Assembly: GCA_024277815.1 (NCBI GenBank)
Contig: JAJRUM010000050.1
Location: 1 to 64,000 of the forward strand
Length of the DNA: 64,000 bases
Reading direction: 5' to 3'
Source: Gammaproteobacteria bacterium
GTDB taxonomy: Bacteria > Pseudomonadota > Gammaproteobacteria > Xanthomonadales > SZUA-36
Positions 44,532-53,764 of the stretch are shown one piece after another (position 1 is the first letter of the stretch; the number at the start of each line of letters is the position of its first letter). The position numbers and the translations under genes are program-made. Below the pieces are notes generated by a model. It was not told where the DNA came from. It did not search any database and worked only from the letters and a program-made list of their open reading frames with translations.

Positions 44532-46886
44532 TTACTGCTGTTTGACCGATGCAGAAATCTCTTCAACCAGCTGCAGCGCTTTCTGATAGTAAAAATAATC
44601 TGTGTCGGCGTCCTGCCAAATGGCCAATGCATAGTTGGCAGAGGCCAGCGCCAGGCGGGGCATATTCCGGGCCAGTTGCAACTGTGCCTTTGATAGCCAC
44701 AGCAAAGGCTCGGACGGATCAAGATGGAACCCTTTGGTCAGTGATTGCTCAGCCGCATCAAATTGTCCGCTCTTGATCTGGCCAATAGCCGCAGCAGCAT
44801 AGGTCTGCGGTATTACCACCCCCAATTCGCCAGCCAGAATCGAGTGCTTCATCAGGTCCAGAGACTCCAGATAGTATTCGGCCATGGCCTCATATTCCCC
44901 CTGCTCCCTACTAAGCCAGCCGCGGGTCATAGAAACCTGAAACTCCAGCATCTGCAGTTTGAACAGGTCAATAACTTCAATGACACGCTCAATGGCTTCG
45001 TTAGCCCCTGGCAAGTCTCCTTTCCGAGCCAGAATCATTGCCTCGCTAAAACCAAGGAACTGGTCCATTGGTGCCTGCAACATTCCTTTTGCAACGACCA
45101 GTGACTGTTCAGCAGCAGCGGTATCACCAAGCAGCAGGTAATAGGTGACCAACGGTGTGTATACGCTCAATGTTACGTTGAGCGGTGACTGGGACTGCAG
45201 TAAGTACTCCTCCAGATCGTAAGTTTGGCGAATGGCTTCGCGAATTCTTCCCAGACGTGACTCCAGCAACGTAGCATGTTGCCTCACATAGCCTTTTTCC
45301 TGCGACGTCTGCGCCAGACTCTCTGCTTCCGACAGCAAGTCCCGGGAAATCTGCATGTCCCCCTTACGTGCAGCCAGCATAGCTAACCTCAAAGTGGGCC
45401 GCACCGGGGAATTCTCAAGTATCTGCGCCTGCTTATACTGCTCCTCCGCTTCATCAAGGTCACCACTATCGCGCAGCAAGTCACCCAATAAAATATTGGC
45501 CTCAATATCTTCAGGCTTGTGCTCCTGATATTGCCGCGCGTAGTCTACTGCACCATCCATGTTGCCCATAGCCCGCTCGAGTGCGGACAAACTGAGGTAG
45601 AGGCCAACGTTCAAATTGTCTTTTTCCAGCGCTGCGAGATACTCGGTTTTTGCCTCTTCAAACTCACCGGTAATCATCAGCATGGTTGCAAGACTGCTAT
45701 GCACGGTTGCATCATCACGTATTTTCACCTGCAGCCGTAAAAACGACATGAGTTTTTCATGCTCACCAGCGAGCCGATAACCCATGGCTCTAAGCTGTAG
45801 CCGGTCTCGTGCAGGAAGGCGATAATCCAGCTTTTGTGCTTCAGCGAGCGCCACTTGTGCCGCTGGCAGGCTGCCGGCCTCTATCAGGTTAACGGCCTTG
45901 AGGAACCAGCCAAGAACGAAATTGGGATCGATACGGGTCGCCTCATCAAACCAGTTGTTCGACTGCTCAAAATCATTGTCGAAAAGACGGACATTCAAGC
46001 CTTTGATGTACGCCTTCAGCGCGTCTTCCGATTCGCCATACGTTTCCACTAACGGCAAATCTTCTGCGATGCGGCTGCCGGCTTCTGGCACATCAAGTGC
46101 CTGCCGAACATCTTTGGAAAGGCTGTCAATTGCTGCGTATAAGTCCCAGCCACGACTGGAAAGCTCAGAAATCTGTTCCAGTGTCTGGCTGTCCCATATC
46201 GTGGCCGTCACTATGTATTCATCGGCCACCCTGTCCAATGAACCGTCGATAAAATATTGCCGATTTGATTCGTTGGCTATTTCCCTCATCAAAGAGCGGG
46301 GTAAGTTCAAACCATCACTGAACCCCGCCCGCTTCATGCGCGAATAAAAACCGTTGCTGAAATTACTCCACGGTGAAGTTGCCAGCACAAAAGGGTCTTG
46401 CTGCAAATCCTGCACCAGCAGCTCGGTGATGCCATATTGGAGCCAGTCCATATCTGGATCACCGGATTTGTTCTTCCAGAAAAATACCGCCATTCGACGA
46501 CGGAATGTCTCGCTGGGAATGTAGTGGGTCTCCTGCTGACCGAATTCGTTACTGACAGTTACCTGCGTTGCCGCGAGATTCAGGTCCTTGTCACCAAACA
46601 CGGTAATCAACAACCCAAGTGTTGCAATCAGGTTGATCGGAACGCCAACTTTCTCTGCCCGAGTGGACTTATCCTTACCGGGCTTGCCGTGCGTCCACGC
46701 AATCAGCATAGCGGCAGGAATTAACGAAAAAAGCCCCCAGAAAACAATATCGGTCAGATAGGGGGAGAGCAGATAGCGTTCAACCAGGCGGTCCAGAATT
46801 TCAATCAACACCCAGCTGCTGGCCACATACACACCCACTGCGGGTAACACCCGGCGCTCAGCTAACTCCGAAATAAAATCTGCCAT
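44532..46886 (-). CDS. Membrane-anchored TPR protein with TolB-N-like module
   Basis: A 784-residue protein that begins MADFISELAERRVLPAVGVY, a start seen in a family of adenylate-cyclase- or kinase-related membrane TPR proteins. Three hydrophobic segments occupy about residues 14-32, 44-62 and 84-100. A FlgO/TolB-N-like module follows, MAVFFWKNKSGDPDMDWLQYGITE, around 135-260. The rest, to the C terminus, is at least ten tetratricopeptide repeats (for example AEEQYKQAQILENSPVRP and AEQSLTKGFHLDPSEPLL). No cyclase or kinase domain is present. It probably assembles proteins at the membrane. I start at ATG 46886; an earlier ATG at 46982 is less likely. It is separate from mnmG by 39 bases. Confidence 0.78.
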   Translation of the reverse strand: MADFISELAERRVLPAVGVYVASSWVLIEILDRLVERYLLSPYLTDIVFWGLFSLIPAAMLIAWTHGKPGKDKSTRAEKVGVPINLIATLGLLITVFGDKDLNLAATQVTVSNEFGQQETHYIPSETFRRRMAVFFWKNKSGDPDMDWLQYGITELLVQDLQQDPFVLATSPWSNFSNGFYSRMKRAGFSDGLNLPRSLMREIANESNRQYFIDGSLDRVADEYIVTATIWDSQTLEQISELSSRGWDLYAAIDSLSKDVRQALDVPEAGSRIAEDLPLVETYGESEDALKAYIKGLNVRLFDNDFEQSNNWFDEATRIDPNFVLGWFLKAVNLIEAGSLPAAQVALAEAQKLDYRLPARDRLQLRAMGYRLAGEHEKLMSFLRLQVKIRDDATVHSSLATMLMITGEFEEAKTEYLAALEKDNLNVGLYLSLSALERAMGNMDGAVDYARQYQEHKPEDIEANILLGDLLRDSGDLDEAEEQYKQAQILENSPVRPTLRLAMLAARKGDMQISRDLLSEAESLAQTSQEKGYVRQHATLLESRLGRIREAIRQTYDLEEYLLQSQSPLNVTLSVYTPLVTYYLLLGDTAAAEQSLVVAKGMLQAPMDQFLGFSEAMILARKGDLPGANEAIERVIEVIDLFKLQMLEFQVSMTRGWLSREQGEYEAMAEYYLESLDLMKHSILAGELGVVIPQTYAAAAIGQIKSGQFDAAEQSLTKGFHLDPSEPLLWLSKAQLQLARNMPRLALASANYALAIWQDADTDYFYYQKALQLVEEISASVKQQ

Positions 46887-47004
46887 CTTGCAAATTACCC
46901 ACCCTACAAAGATGGGAAACTCTAGCACATTGGTGCGTAAACTCGACTGCCAATCGTCATGAAGGCACTTGTTCTTTGGCAACTACGGCCAGCAAAGCCC
47001 GCAG

Positions 47005-48159
47005 CTATCTGTGCTGACCAGAACCTCCGGAAGAGCGGACAGAATGCCGGGGCGTTGTACTCCTGGAACCAGACCCGCCAGGGCCGGAACTCCTACGGCC
47101 GGAGCCACCTGAAAAACCCTGTGAGCGTTTGCCATAGGTAGCAGGCGTGTGGGTTCCTGAACGAACCGGCGGTTGTGAACTGGCAACTGGAGTAGCCCCT
47201 GAAACCACCGGCCTTGCATACACAGGCGCAGCATGTGACTTGCCTTGCTTGGCAGCGCTGCGGCCACGAACCTCACCACTACCACCGCCCATTCTGGTGC
47301 GATAGTTGCTCTGGGCAGATGTGGAAATTGCGGCAACTCCTGTAGCCTGTCTGCGGTTATGAACCGGGCCGGTTTGCGAGTGACCCGGTTTGCTATCGGA
47401 GCGATAGCGCATATCTCCACCGCTAAACCGTGTCCGGTAATCCGGAGTAGCAATACGGGCGGGAGAGAAAGTCAAGGCAGTTGTCTCAAGCGGGTCTCTG
47501 CTAACTGGCTCTACGCGGCTTCTGCCAGCCTTGGCTGTCTCACGGTTCCGAATCACCATGCCCTGATCGCTGGCGTACCCGGAAGGTGCAGTAGACACAT
47601 AACGCCTTACCGGCGCCGCAACAGAGCCACCCACGCGGTGGCTGCTTCTTCCAACCTGTCCCGTATCGTGGCTTTCATCTTCGTCACCGCGGTCTCTATG
47701 GCCTGCACGGCCATCTCCGGCATAACGGTCATGATTCCCACTGCGATATGCGCCGTGTGAACCACCACAGCCGTAGTATGACTGGCAATGGTCGGTATAG
47801 GCGTAACGTCCGGGATAATACGGATACGGAACATACCAGGGCACGTAGTGGCTGTAATAGGGTGAAGGCCACGGTGAGTAGCCCCAGGAAGCCCCGATCG
47901 CCCACCCCCCATAGCCGTAGTGCCCATAGCCATAACCAAGCCGGGGGCCATAGCCAAGGTAGAAATAGTCCATGGACCACCACGGGTAGTAGGCGCTGGT
48001 GGCATAGCTGTAAGAGTTAACGTAAGCATTGTTGCTGTAGGCTGGATCATCTTGCGCGTAATAAACACCATCAACCATGGCAGTCTCAGGGTAGTAATAG
48101 CTTACACACCCCGTAACCAGAGGCAGTGAAACAAGCAACAATAACAATGTCTTATTCAT
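47005..48159 (-). CDS. Tyr/Gly-rich lipoprotein with basic Ser/Gly/Arg tail
   Basis: No family assignment. The 384-residue product has a clear lipobox (LPLVTGC, Cys18), so it is lipid-anchored. Residues 20-130 are very rich in Tyr, Gly, Trp and Pro (YGYGHYGYGG, YVPYPYYPGRY). Residues 130-384 are basic and rich in Ser, Gly, Arg, Thr and Pro. Two related units start at DYRTRFSGGDMRYR and NYRTRMGGGSGEVR, and a weaker third at IRNRETAKAGRSRVEP. The tail ends in Gly-Ser-Arg runs. Such composition suggests a disordered, sticky envelope or adhesive protein. It is divergent from the small gene at 48312. Confidence 0.7.
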   Translation of the reverse strand: MNKTLLLLLVSLPLVTGCVSYYYPETAMVDGVYYAQDDPAYSNNAYVNSYSYATSAYYPWWSMDYFYLGYGPRLGYGYGHYGYGGWAIGASWGYSPWPSPYYSHYVPWYVPYPYYPGRYAYTDHCQSYYGCGGSHGAYRSGNHDRYAGDGRAGHRDRGDEDESHDTGQVGRSSHRVGGSVAAPVRRYVSTAPSGYASDQGMVIRNRETAKAGRSRVEPVSRDPLETTALTFSPARIATPDYRTRFSGGDMRYRSDSKPGHSQTGPVHNRRQATGVAAISTSAQSNYRTRMGGGSGEVRGRSAAKQGKSHAAPVYARPVVSGATPVASSQPPVRSGTHTPATYGKRSQGFSGGSGRRSSGPGGSGSRSTTPRHSVRSSGGSGQHR

Positions 48160-48311
48160 GGTATCCCTGTCATCGGGAGCAATGACTCAGCGGTGATCTG
48201 GCAACTATCATAGCAACCATCAGGTGAATGTTTACTGAACAGATAGAAAGCAATCCTCAACAAAGCCGGTCAATGGTCGTTTACAATACTTTGAATGACA
48301 GGAGATGATAC

Positions 48312-48521
48312 ATGAGCAGGGATATTTATGAACTGCAGGGGTTTGCTATAGCACTGGACAAGGTGGCACTGGTCAGCCGTGTTTTTGAAGCTGACAACGA
48401 TGAAGGTTACCAGTTCAATATCACTTTTGCTGGCGATTTGCGGCTACCCGTGAAGCTCCCAACCCGCAACGAAGCTGATCTGGAACGCCAGCTATTCCTC
48501 CGCGCGCTCAAGGCGTCGTGA
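48312..48521 (+). CDS. Small hypothetical protein (69 residues)
   Basis: A short cytoplasmic-looking protein with no recognised family. It has a good ribosome site (AGGAG, eight bases before ATG 48312). Composition is balanced (LYS and ASP mixed, ends in FLRALKAS), and its codon positions look coding. It has no signal peptide or cysteine. It is convergent with the lipoprotein gene at 48508, overlapping by 14 bases. Expression is therefore plausible but unproven. Confidence 0.55.
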   Translation: MSRDIYELQGFAIALDKVALVSRVFEADNDEGYQFNITFAGDLRLPVKLPTRNEADLERQLFLRALKAS

Positions 48522-48918
48522 GCTGACGCTGTACAATTACGGCACCGGCAAAGTCAGGTGTACTGATAATTACTCTGACCATCGCCGGCCTGTCGAAATC
48601 GATATCATCCGGTATCGGTATGACAAATTTACCGGTTGAGTGGATCTGACCGGCCTGGCTCCAGGTTATTTCGACAGGATTTCCATGGTAGTCGGTTTCC
48701 GGAAAAGTTGTTGCACAACTGGATTCGGGTGATATATTTCCACAGGAAATGAAGGTGCCGGTTACCGGCACCAGCAGGCGGACGGCCGAAACCCACATTA
48801 ACGTCTGGTTCTCGATGACCAGGCCCTCTATCTTCAGGCCTGTCGCCGGCTTTTCAGCTTGTGAAGCGCAAGCCTGGAGAAATATGGCACAAGCCCACAA
48901 CCGTATAAATTTCCGCAC
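48508..48918 (-). CDS. Hypothetical lipoprotein (136 residues)
   Basis: A small exported protein with a lipobox (FLQAC, Cys17) starting at GTG 48918. The mature part has alternating beta strands (TGLKIEGLVIENQTLMWVSA, GKFVIPIPDDIDFDRPAMVR) and two further cysteines (Cys59 and Cys68 by my count) that could form a disulfide. No named family is recognised. It starts three bases after the stop of the bestrophin-like gene, so both are probably coupled. Its 3' end overlaps the convergent small gene. Confidence 0.65.
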   Translation of the reverse strand: MRKFIRLWACAIFLQACASQAEKPATGLKIEGLVIENQTLMWVSAVRLLVPVTGTFISCGNISPESSCATTFPETDYHGNPVEITWSQAGQIHSTGKFVIPIPDDIDFDRPAMVRVIISTPDFAGAVIVQRQLTTP

Positions 48919-48921
48919 CCG

Positions 48922-49761
48922 TCAGTCGCCCGGATAGTACTCAAGGCGCAAATCATCGTCCATGAATTCGTACAAATCGACCAGCAGCTGTTTGTTCACT
49001 TCAAAAAAGCTCATCACCGGGCGATCAAGGTCAGTGATCAATACAATGACCGCTGAAAAAGCCAACGTCAGCGTCACCGTAGCCACAGGGCTGCGCCTTT
49101 CGGTGAGACCGGCCTGATAGCCCATGATGATCATGGACAGCGCTGCCATAAGGTAAAGCGTTATCCAGATAGTGAACGGAATGCGGTTCATGACCGCCGA
49201 ATGCAGCCGTGTGTAGTGAATGTCGATCAAAGCAAGCACTGAAGTCAGAAATGGAGAGCCGCGACTGACATCGGCCAATCGATCTGTGTCATGCTCGCCT
49301 GCATCAACCGCCAGTAGCCAAAGCGCGTGCTGAATTTGTTCTGACACTTTCAGCAAGTTGGCAATTTCCTCCTCGGCCGCACCGTCATGTGACTTGCCGA
49401 TACCAGCCCGCAATTTTATATAGCCCTTCAAAAGCTCTTTTGCCTCAGACCGCTGAGGTTCCGATATCAGATCAGCCTGCAAAAACGCATTCCTGGCGAT
49501 ACGTGCTTCTTCGGCGAGGCTTTGTACACGGGCCTCAAAATGGGACTGGGCAGTACTGAATGTAAACGCCAGCATAAATGCCAGCAAACCCAGGCCAGCC
49601 CCCATGATCGCCCTGACTTGTGATGTCTGGGCCTTTTTGGCCTTACCCCGGACGTTTCTACCCAATCTGAAACCAACTTCAATAAAAAGAACCATGACCA
49701 GAACGGTTCCAGCAAGCAGTATCCAGATGGGTATCGAGTCAAAGAAGTGAGCAGTCAGCAT
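48922..49761 (-). CDS. Bestrophin-like / DUF4239 membrane protein
   Basis: A 279-residue integral membrane protein with two N-terminal (about 10-31 and 50-68) and two C-terminal (about 195-215 and 228-245) hydrophobic segments. Between them lies a long helical central loop containing ARIARNAFLQADLISEP. This layout and the phrase LGLLAFMLAFTFSTAQSHFE fit DUF4239, annotated as bestrophin-like. Ion transport is not shown for this family. It is cotranscribed with the downstream small lipoprotein (three-base gap) and lies 21 bases after pepN, so these genes may form one transcript. Confidence 0.75.
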   Translation of the reverse strand: MLTAHFFDSIPIWILLAGTVLVMVLFIEVGFRLGRNVRGKAKKAQTSQVRAIMGAGLGLLAFMLAFTFSTAQSHFEARVQSLAEEARIARNAFLQADLISEPQRSEAKELLKGYIKLRAGIGKSHDGAAEEEIANLLKVSEQIQHALWLLAVDAGEHDTDRLADVSRGSPFLTSVLALIDIHYTRLHSAVMNRIPFTIWITLYLMAALSMIIMGYQAGLTERRSPVATVTLTLAFSAVIVLITDLDRPVMSFFEVNKQLLVDLYEFMDDDLRLEYYPGD

Positions 49762-49782
49762 GCTTTCATTACCTCGGTTTGT

Positions 49783-52422
49783 TTATCGCAACGCGTTCTT
49801 CACAATCTCCGTAACGTCACCTGACAATGCAGCCAATTCTGAGATACGCTGCAGTTCAGCTTTCATCAAGGTTTGCCGACCTTCATCATAGCGTTTCCGG
49901 CGGTTGAATGCCGCGGCCATTCTGGCCGCCATCTGAGGGTTAATAGAATCCAGCTCAATTACGCGGTCAGCATGGAAACTGTACCCTGAACCATCGGCTG
50001 CGTGAAACCCGGTGGGGTTGAGCGCGGAGAAAACGCCGATCAGGGCCCGCACTTTGTTCGGATTTTTGATGCTGAACGCCGGGTGCAGCATAAGCTCGCG
50101 CACCTTGTTCACCGTTTGCCTGCCGGGCTTGATAGCCTGCATGATGAACCACTTGTCCATCACCAGGGTGTCGCCCCCCCATTTTTCCTCAAATTCCTGC
50201 AGCGCGCCGGTGGCCTGGGGTGAATCGATAAAGATCAGGCCACGAATCGCCGCCAGGGTATCCGTCATATTATCACTGGATGCAAGCTGAGCGGTTGCCA
50301 GTGCTTCGCCGCCACTTGTCTCAAGCAGATAAGACAAGCAGGTGTTCTTGAGGCTGCGGCGTGCCATGGCAGGACTCGATTTCTGGTAAACAGCGCCATC
50401 ATTCAACTCGGTGTACCGTGCTGAAAAATAACTTTCCAGTTCTGTAGCCAGCGCTCTGCGAACAAACTGCCGGGCTGCGTGTATACCATCAACATCAACC
50501 ACCTTCATATGCTCTGCAAGGCAATCTTCATCGGGCAATGTTATGGCCTCAGCCAGTAAAGCCAGGTCGTCCTGACGATCCGAAAGCACCCCCCTGAATG
50601 CTTTCACCAGGCCGGCATCGAGCTGTAGTTCCAGGCCCTCAGCATGCCGTCGGCATTGTTCAAGTATGGCATTTTCAGCCATGCGCTGTGCGGCATCCCA
50701 ACGCACAAAAGCATCGGTATCATGCTCAATCAATATAGCCAACTGGTTGGGGGAGTAGTCATAGGACACCTTGACCGGTGCGGAAAAATCCCTGAACAGG
50801 GACGGCACTGGAGCCTCGGGGATATTCACAAAGGTGAACGCTTGCCGGGCATCTTCAACCATCAGCAAGCGGGTAGTTTCAGAGCTGCTTTCCTCCCCTT
50901 CCATTTGCAGCGGCAACGCATCCCCCTGTGCGGTTAATAAAGCCAGCGCAAACGGCAATACCAGAGGCTGTTTTTCTTGCTGGTCATGGGTCGGAGGTGT
51001 GCTTTGCTCCAGTATCAACTTATAGGTACGAGCGCTGGCATCATAGTAATCTGACACTGAAACCACGGGCGTCCCCGACTGGCTATACCAGCGGGAAAAA
51101 CGCTCCAGGCTGACATTGTTGGCATCCTCCATGGCCGCCAGAAAGTCATCACAACTGACGGCCTGGCCATCATGTCGATCAAAATACAGCTTCATACCTT
51201 TCTGAAAACCCGCTTCCCCCAGCAAGGTGTGATACATGCGAATTATAGTGGCCCCTTTCTGGTAGACCGTTGCCGTATAAAAATTATTGATCTCAACATA
51301 TTGCTCCGGACGAATGGGATGTGCCATCGGTCCATCATCTTCCGGGAACTGGCGAAGACGCAGATCGCGAACGACCTGGATACGCTTAAGTGCACGGGAC
51401 TGCATATCTGCTGAAAACTCTTCGTCCCTGAATACTGTCAGCCCCTCTTTCAGGGTTAGCTGAAACCAGTCCTGGCAGGTAACACGATTGCCGGTCCAGT
51501 TGTGAAAATACTCATGCCCGATGACGCCTTCAATACCCCGATAGTCCACATCTGTGGCCGTATCGGGCCGCGCGAGCACATATTTGGTATTGAATATATT
51601 GAGCGATTTATTCTCCATTGCGCCCATATTGAAGTCATTGGTCGCCACAATGTGATAAACATCGAGGTCATACTCCAGATCAAACCGGTTTTCGTCCCAA
51701 CGCATGGCATTGATCAGCGACTCCATTGCGTGTCCGCATCGATCAACATTCTCCGCCTCAACATAAATCTTCAAAGCAACTTCACGACCGCTGCGCGTAA
51801 TGAACTGCTCTTCAACCAACGCCAGATCACCAGCGACCAGCGCAAAAAGGTAGGCAGGTTTCGGAAACGGATCCTGCCAGCAAACCCAATGGCGTCCGGC
51901 TGGCAAATCCCCCCTGCCAGCCTCATTGCCATTGGAAAGCAATACCGGGAATTCAGCTTTGTCGGCTTCAAGCGTCACTTTGTAGGTAGTCATGACATCC
52001 GGGCGATCAGGGAACCAGGTGATTTTTCTGAACCCCTCCGCTTCACACTGGGTCAACAAAAACTCTCCGGATTGATACAGCCCTTCAAGGGCCGTATTGG
52101 CTGCCGGGTGGATCAAAACGGTGGATTTCAGTATGCAATGAGCCGGGGCATCAGGAATCGTCAATTCTTCCCCAACAAGCGAGTAGTCCCCAGGAGCCAG
52201 TATCTGATCATTGATACTGAGAGAAACCAGTTGCAGGTTGCTGCCGTTGAGCGTGATACTCTGCGGACCCACGCTCCCCTCCTTTCTCTGCAGTTCCATT
52301 TGTGCACTGACAGTAGTGGTCTCCGCCCCGATGGCAAAATGCAATTCCAGCTGGTCGATGTGCCATGGGTAAGCAGTATAATTTTTACGGTATTCAAGCT
52401 CGCCAGATACGCTTTGACTCAT
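49783..52422 (-). CDS. pepN: Aminopeptidase N
   Basis: PepN is a zinc M1 aminopeptidase that removes N-terminal residues from peptides in the cytoplasm. The 879 residues compare with 870 in E. coli. GAMENKSLNIFN is the exopeptidase motif, and HEYFHNWTGNRVTCQDW, with the downstream Glu in LKEGLTVFRDEEF, is the zinc site. I start at ATG 52422 (MSQSVSGELEYRKNY), with AAGGA seven bases upstream; 40 further upstream codons are open but unlike PepN. The bestrophin-like gene follows after 21 bases. tag is divergent. Confidence 0.97.
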   Translation of the reverse strand: MSQSVSGELEYRKNYTAYPWHIDQLELHFAIGAETTTVSAQMELQRKEGSVGPQSITLNGSNLQLVSLSINDQILAPGDYSLVGEELTIPDAPAHCILKSTVLIHPAANTALEGLYQSGEFLLTQCEAEGFRKITWFPDRPDVMTTYKVTLEADKAEFPVLLSNGNEAGRGDLPAGRHWVCWQDPFPKPAYLFALVAGDLALVEEQFITRSGREVALKIYVEAENVDRCGHAMESLINAMRWDENRFDLEYDLDVYHIVATNDFNMGAMENKSLNIFNTKYVLARPDTATDVDYRGIEGVIGHEYFHNWTGNRVTCQDWFQLTLKEGLTVFRDEEFSADMQSRALKRIQVVRDLRLRQFPEDDGPMAHPIRPEQYVEINNFYTATVYQKGATIIRMYHTLLGEAGFQKGMKLYFDRHDGQAVSCDDFLAAMEDANNVSLERFSRWYSQSGTPVVSVSDYYDASARTYKLILEQSTPPTHDQQEKQPLVLPFALALLTAQGDALPLQMEGEESSSETTRLLMVEDARQAFTFVNIPEAPVPSLFRDFSAPVKVSYDYSPNQLAILIEHDTDAFVRWDAAQRMAENAILEQCRRHAEGLELQLDAGLVKAFRGVLSDRQDDLALLAEAITLPDEDCLAEHMKVVDVDGIHAARQFVRRALATELESYFSARYTELNDGAVYQKSSPAMARRSLKNTCLSYLLETSGGEALATAQLASSDNMTDTLAAIRGLIFIDSPQATGALQEFEEKWGGDTLVMDKWFIMQAIKPGRQTVNKVRELMLHPAFSIKNPNKVRALIGVFSALNPTGFHAADGSGYSFHADRVIELDSINPQMAARMAAAFNRRKRYDEGRQTLMKAELQRISELAALSGDVTEIVKNALR

Positions 52423-52570
52423 GTACAAATTCCTTGAAATATCACTGGTGAATTCAGCAAATTGGCCGGTATTATACGCTGATGAAAGACAAAGCTGCGG
52501 AACTAATAAAAAAATGGGCAGATTTGCCTGTTTCGAGCCCACCTGACACTGACAGGATCACACCGTCACC

Positions 52571-53164
52571 ATGACTGGACCCAGTAGCGAAAATCACAGG
52601 CAAAGGTGTGCCTGGCCGGGCGAGCATCCGCTGAACATTGATTACCACGACCACGAATGGGGCGTGCCCGAACATGACGAACAACGCCTTTTTGAGATGT
52701 TGACTCTGGAGGGAGCCCAAGCAGGTTTGAGTTGGCTGACAATTTTGAACAAGCGGGAAGGCTACCGCCGCCTGTTCGCCAATTTCGACCCACAAAAGGT
52801 CGCAGTGTACGACAGCAATAAAGTAGCTGAACTCATGTCAGATGCCAGCATTGTCAGGCATCGGGGCAAAATAGAGTCAACTGTCAGCAATGCACGCTGC
52901 ATTGTCAGTTTATGGGACGAAGGCAAAACACTGGCTGAAACCTTATGGGATACAGTAGACAATGTGCCAGTGGTCAACCACTGGTCTCAGTTGCAGGACC
53001 TGCCAGCCAGCACCAGCCAGTCACTGTTACTGAGTAAACGCCTGAAGCAAATTGGTTTCTGCTTTGTCGGTGAGACCACTTGCTACGCATTGATGCAGGC
53101 AGCGGGCCTTGTCAACGACCATGTTGTCAGCTGCTTCCGACACCAGCAATGCCAGCACATGTGA
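52571..53164 (+). CDS. tag: DNA-3-methyladenine glycosylase I
   Basis: Tag excises 3-methyladenine from alkylated DNA, the first step of base-excision repair. The 197-residue protein (E. coli 187) begins its fold with RCAWPGEHPLNIDYHDHEWG, including the zinc cysteine and the first conserved His. FEMLTLEGAQAGLSWLTILN and KREGYRRLFANFDPQKVA follow. CFVGETTCYALMQAAGLVNDH and the C-terminal CFRH supply the remaining zinc ligands. The gene is divergent from pepN, and the sixA-like gene follows 58 bases downstream on the same strand. Confidence 0.97.
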   Translation: MTGPSSENHRQRCAWPGEHPLNIDYHDHEWGVPEHDEQRLFEMLTLEGAQAGLSWLTILNKREGYRRLFANFDPQKVAVYDSNKVAELMSDASIVRHRGKIESTVSNARCIVSLWDEGKTLAETLWDTVDNVPVVNHWSQLQDLPASTSQSLLLSKRLKQIGFCFVGETTCYALMQAAGLVNDHVVSCFRHQQCQHM

Positions 53165-53222
53165 TTGAATCACCAGGCTGCAAGTTAAGTGGCAACACCC
53201 CGTAACGAAACAGGGAAAGTTT

Positions 53223-53741
53223 ATGAGACAGCTATATTTACTGCGTCACGCCAAAGCAGAGCCCTGGAATCCGCTGGGCAATGATTTTTCGCGAAACCTC
53301 AGTGGAAGGGGCGAACGCGATGCGAAAGCGGTTGCCGACTGGGCGCTGGAAACACTGCAACCACCCGATACGGTACTGTGTTCACCAGCGAAGCGCACCC
53401 GGAATACGCTGGCTCCCTTCTTGTCTCAGTGGCCGCAGTTACTGTCAGTAAGCGACTATGTCGATTCACTGTACGGTGCGTCCCTGAATATGTTATTTAC
53501 GCTATTGGATGATGCCTTCAGTTACAGTGAGCGATTGTTGATGGTCGGGCACAATCCGGGGTTTGAAAGGTTACTGATAAGCGTATTGCGTCCAAAGCAG
53601 GCTTCAGCCATTCACAAAATGGCCACCGGAACGCTGGCTGTTATTGAGTTTCCTGATGCGTTCGACAGAGATGCGCATGATGGCGAGTTGTTACACAATG
53701 TGCGCCGCAAGAACCTTGGATCCACCATCCCCTGGGAATGA
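53223..53741 (+). CDS. sixA: Phosphohistidine phosphatase, SixA family
   Basis: A 172-residue histidine-phosphatase superfamily protein beginning MRQLYLLRHAKAEPW, the RHG-type active-site motif with its catalytic His9. DTVLCSPAKRTRNTLAPF and LLMVGHNPGFERLL supply further phosphate-binding residues. SixA removes phosphate from histidine phosphotransfer domains (ArcB) or PTS proteins in E. coli; the substrate here is unproven. E. coli SixA is 161 residues. GGGAAAG precedes ATG by four bases. It is convergent with the DUF938 gene. Confidence 0.9.
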   Translation: MRQLYLLRHAKAEPWNPLGNDFSRNLSGRGERDAKAVADWALETLQPPDTVLCSPAKRTRNTLAPFLSQWPQLLSVSDYVDSLYGASLNMLFTLLDDAFSYSERLLMVGHNPGFERLLISVLRPKQASAIHKMATGTLAVIEFPDAFDRDAHDGELLHNVRRKNLGSTIPWE

Positions 53742-53764
53742 AAAACCCCGCAACACACGCATTG

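Noticed and set aside
51502-52437. 311-codon plus-strand frame opposite pepN
   Set aside because: Antisense shadow of a clear aminopeptidase gene; no ribosome site or family match.
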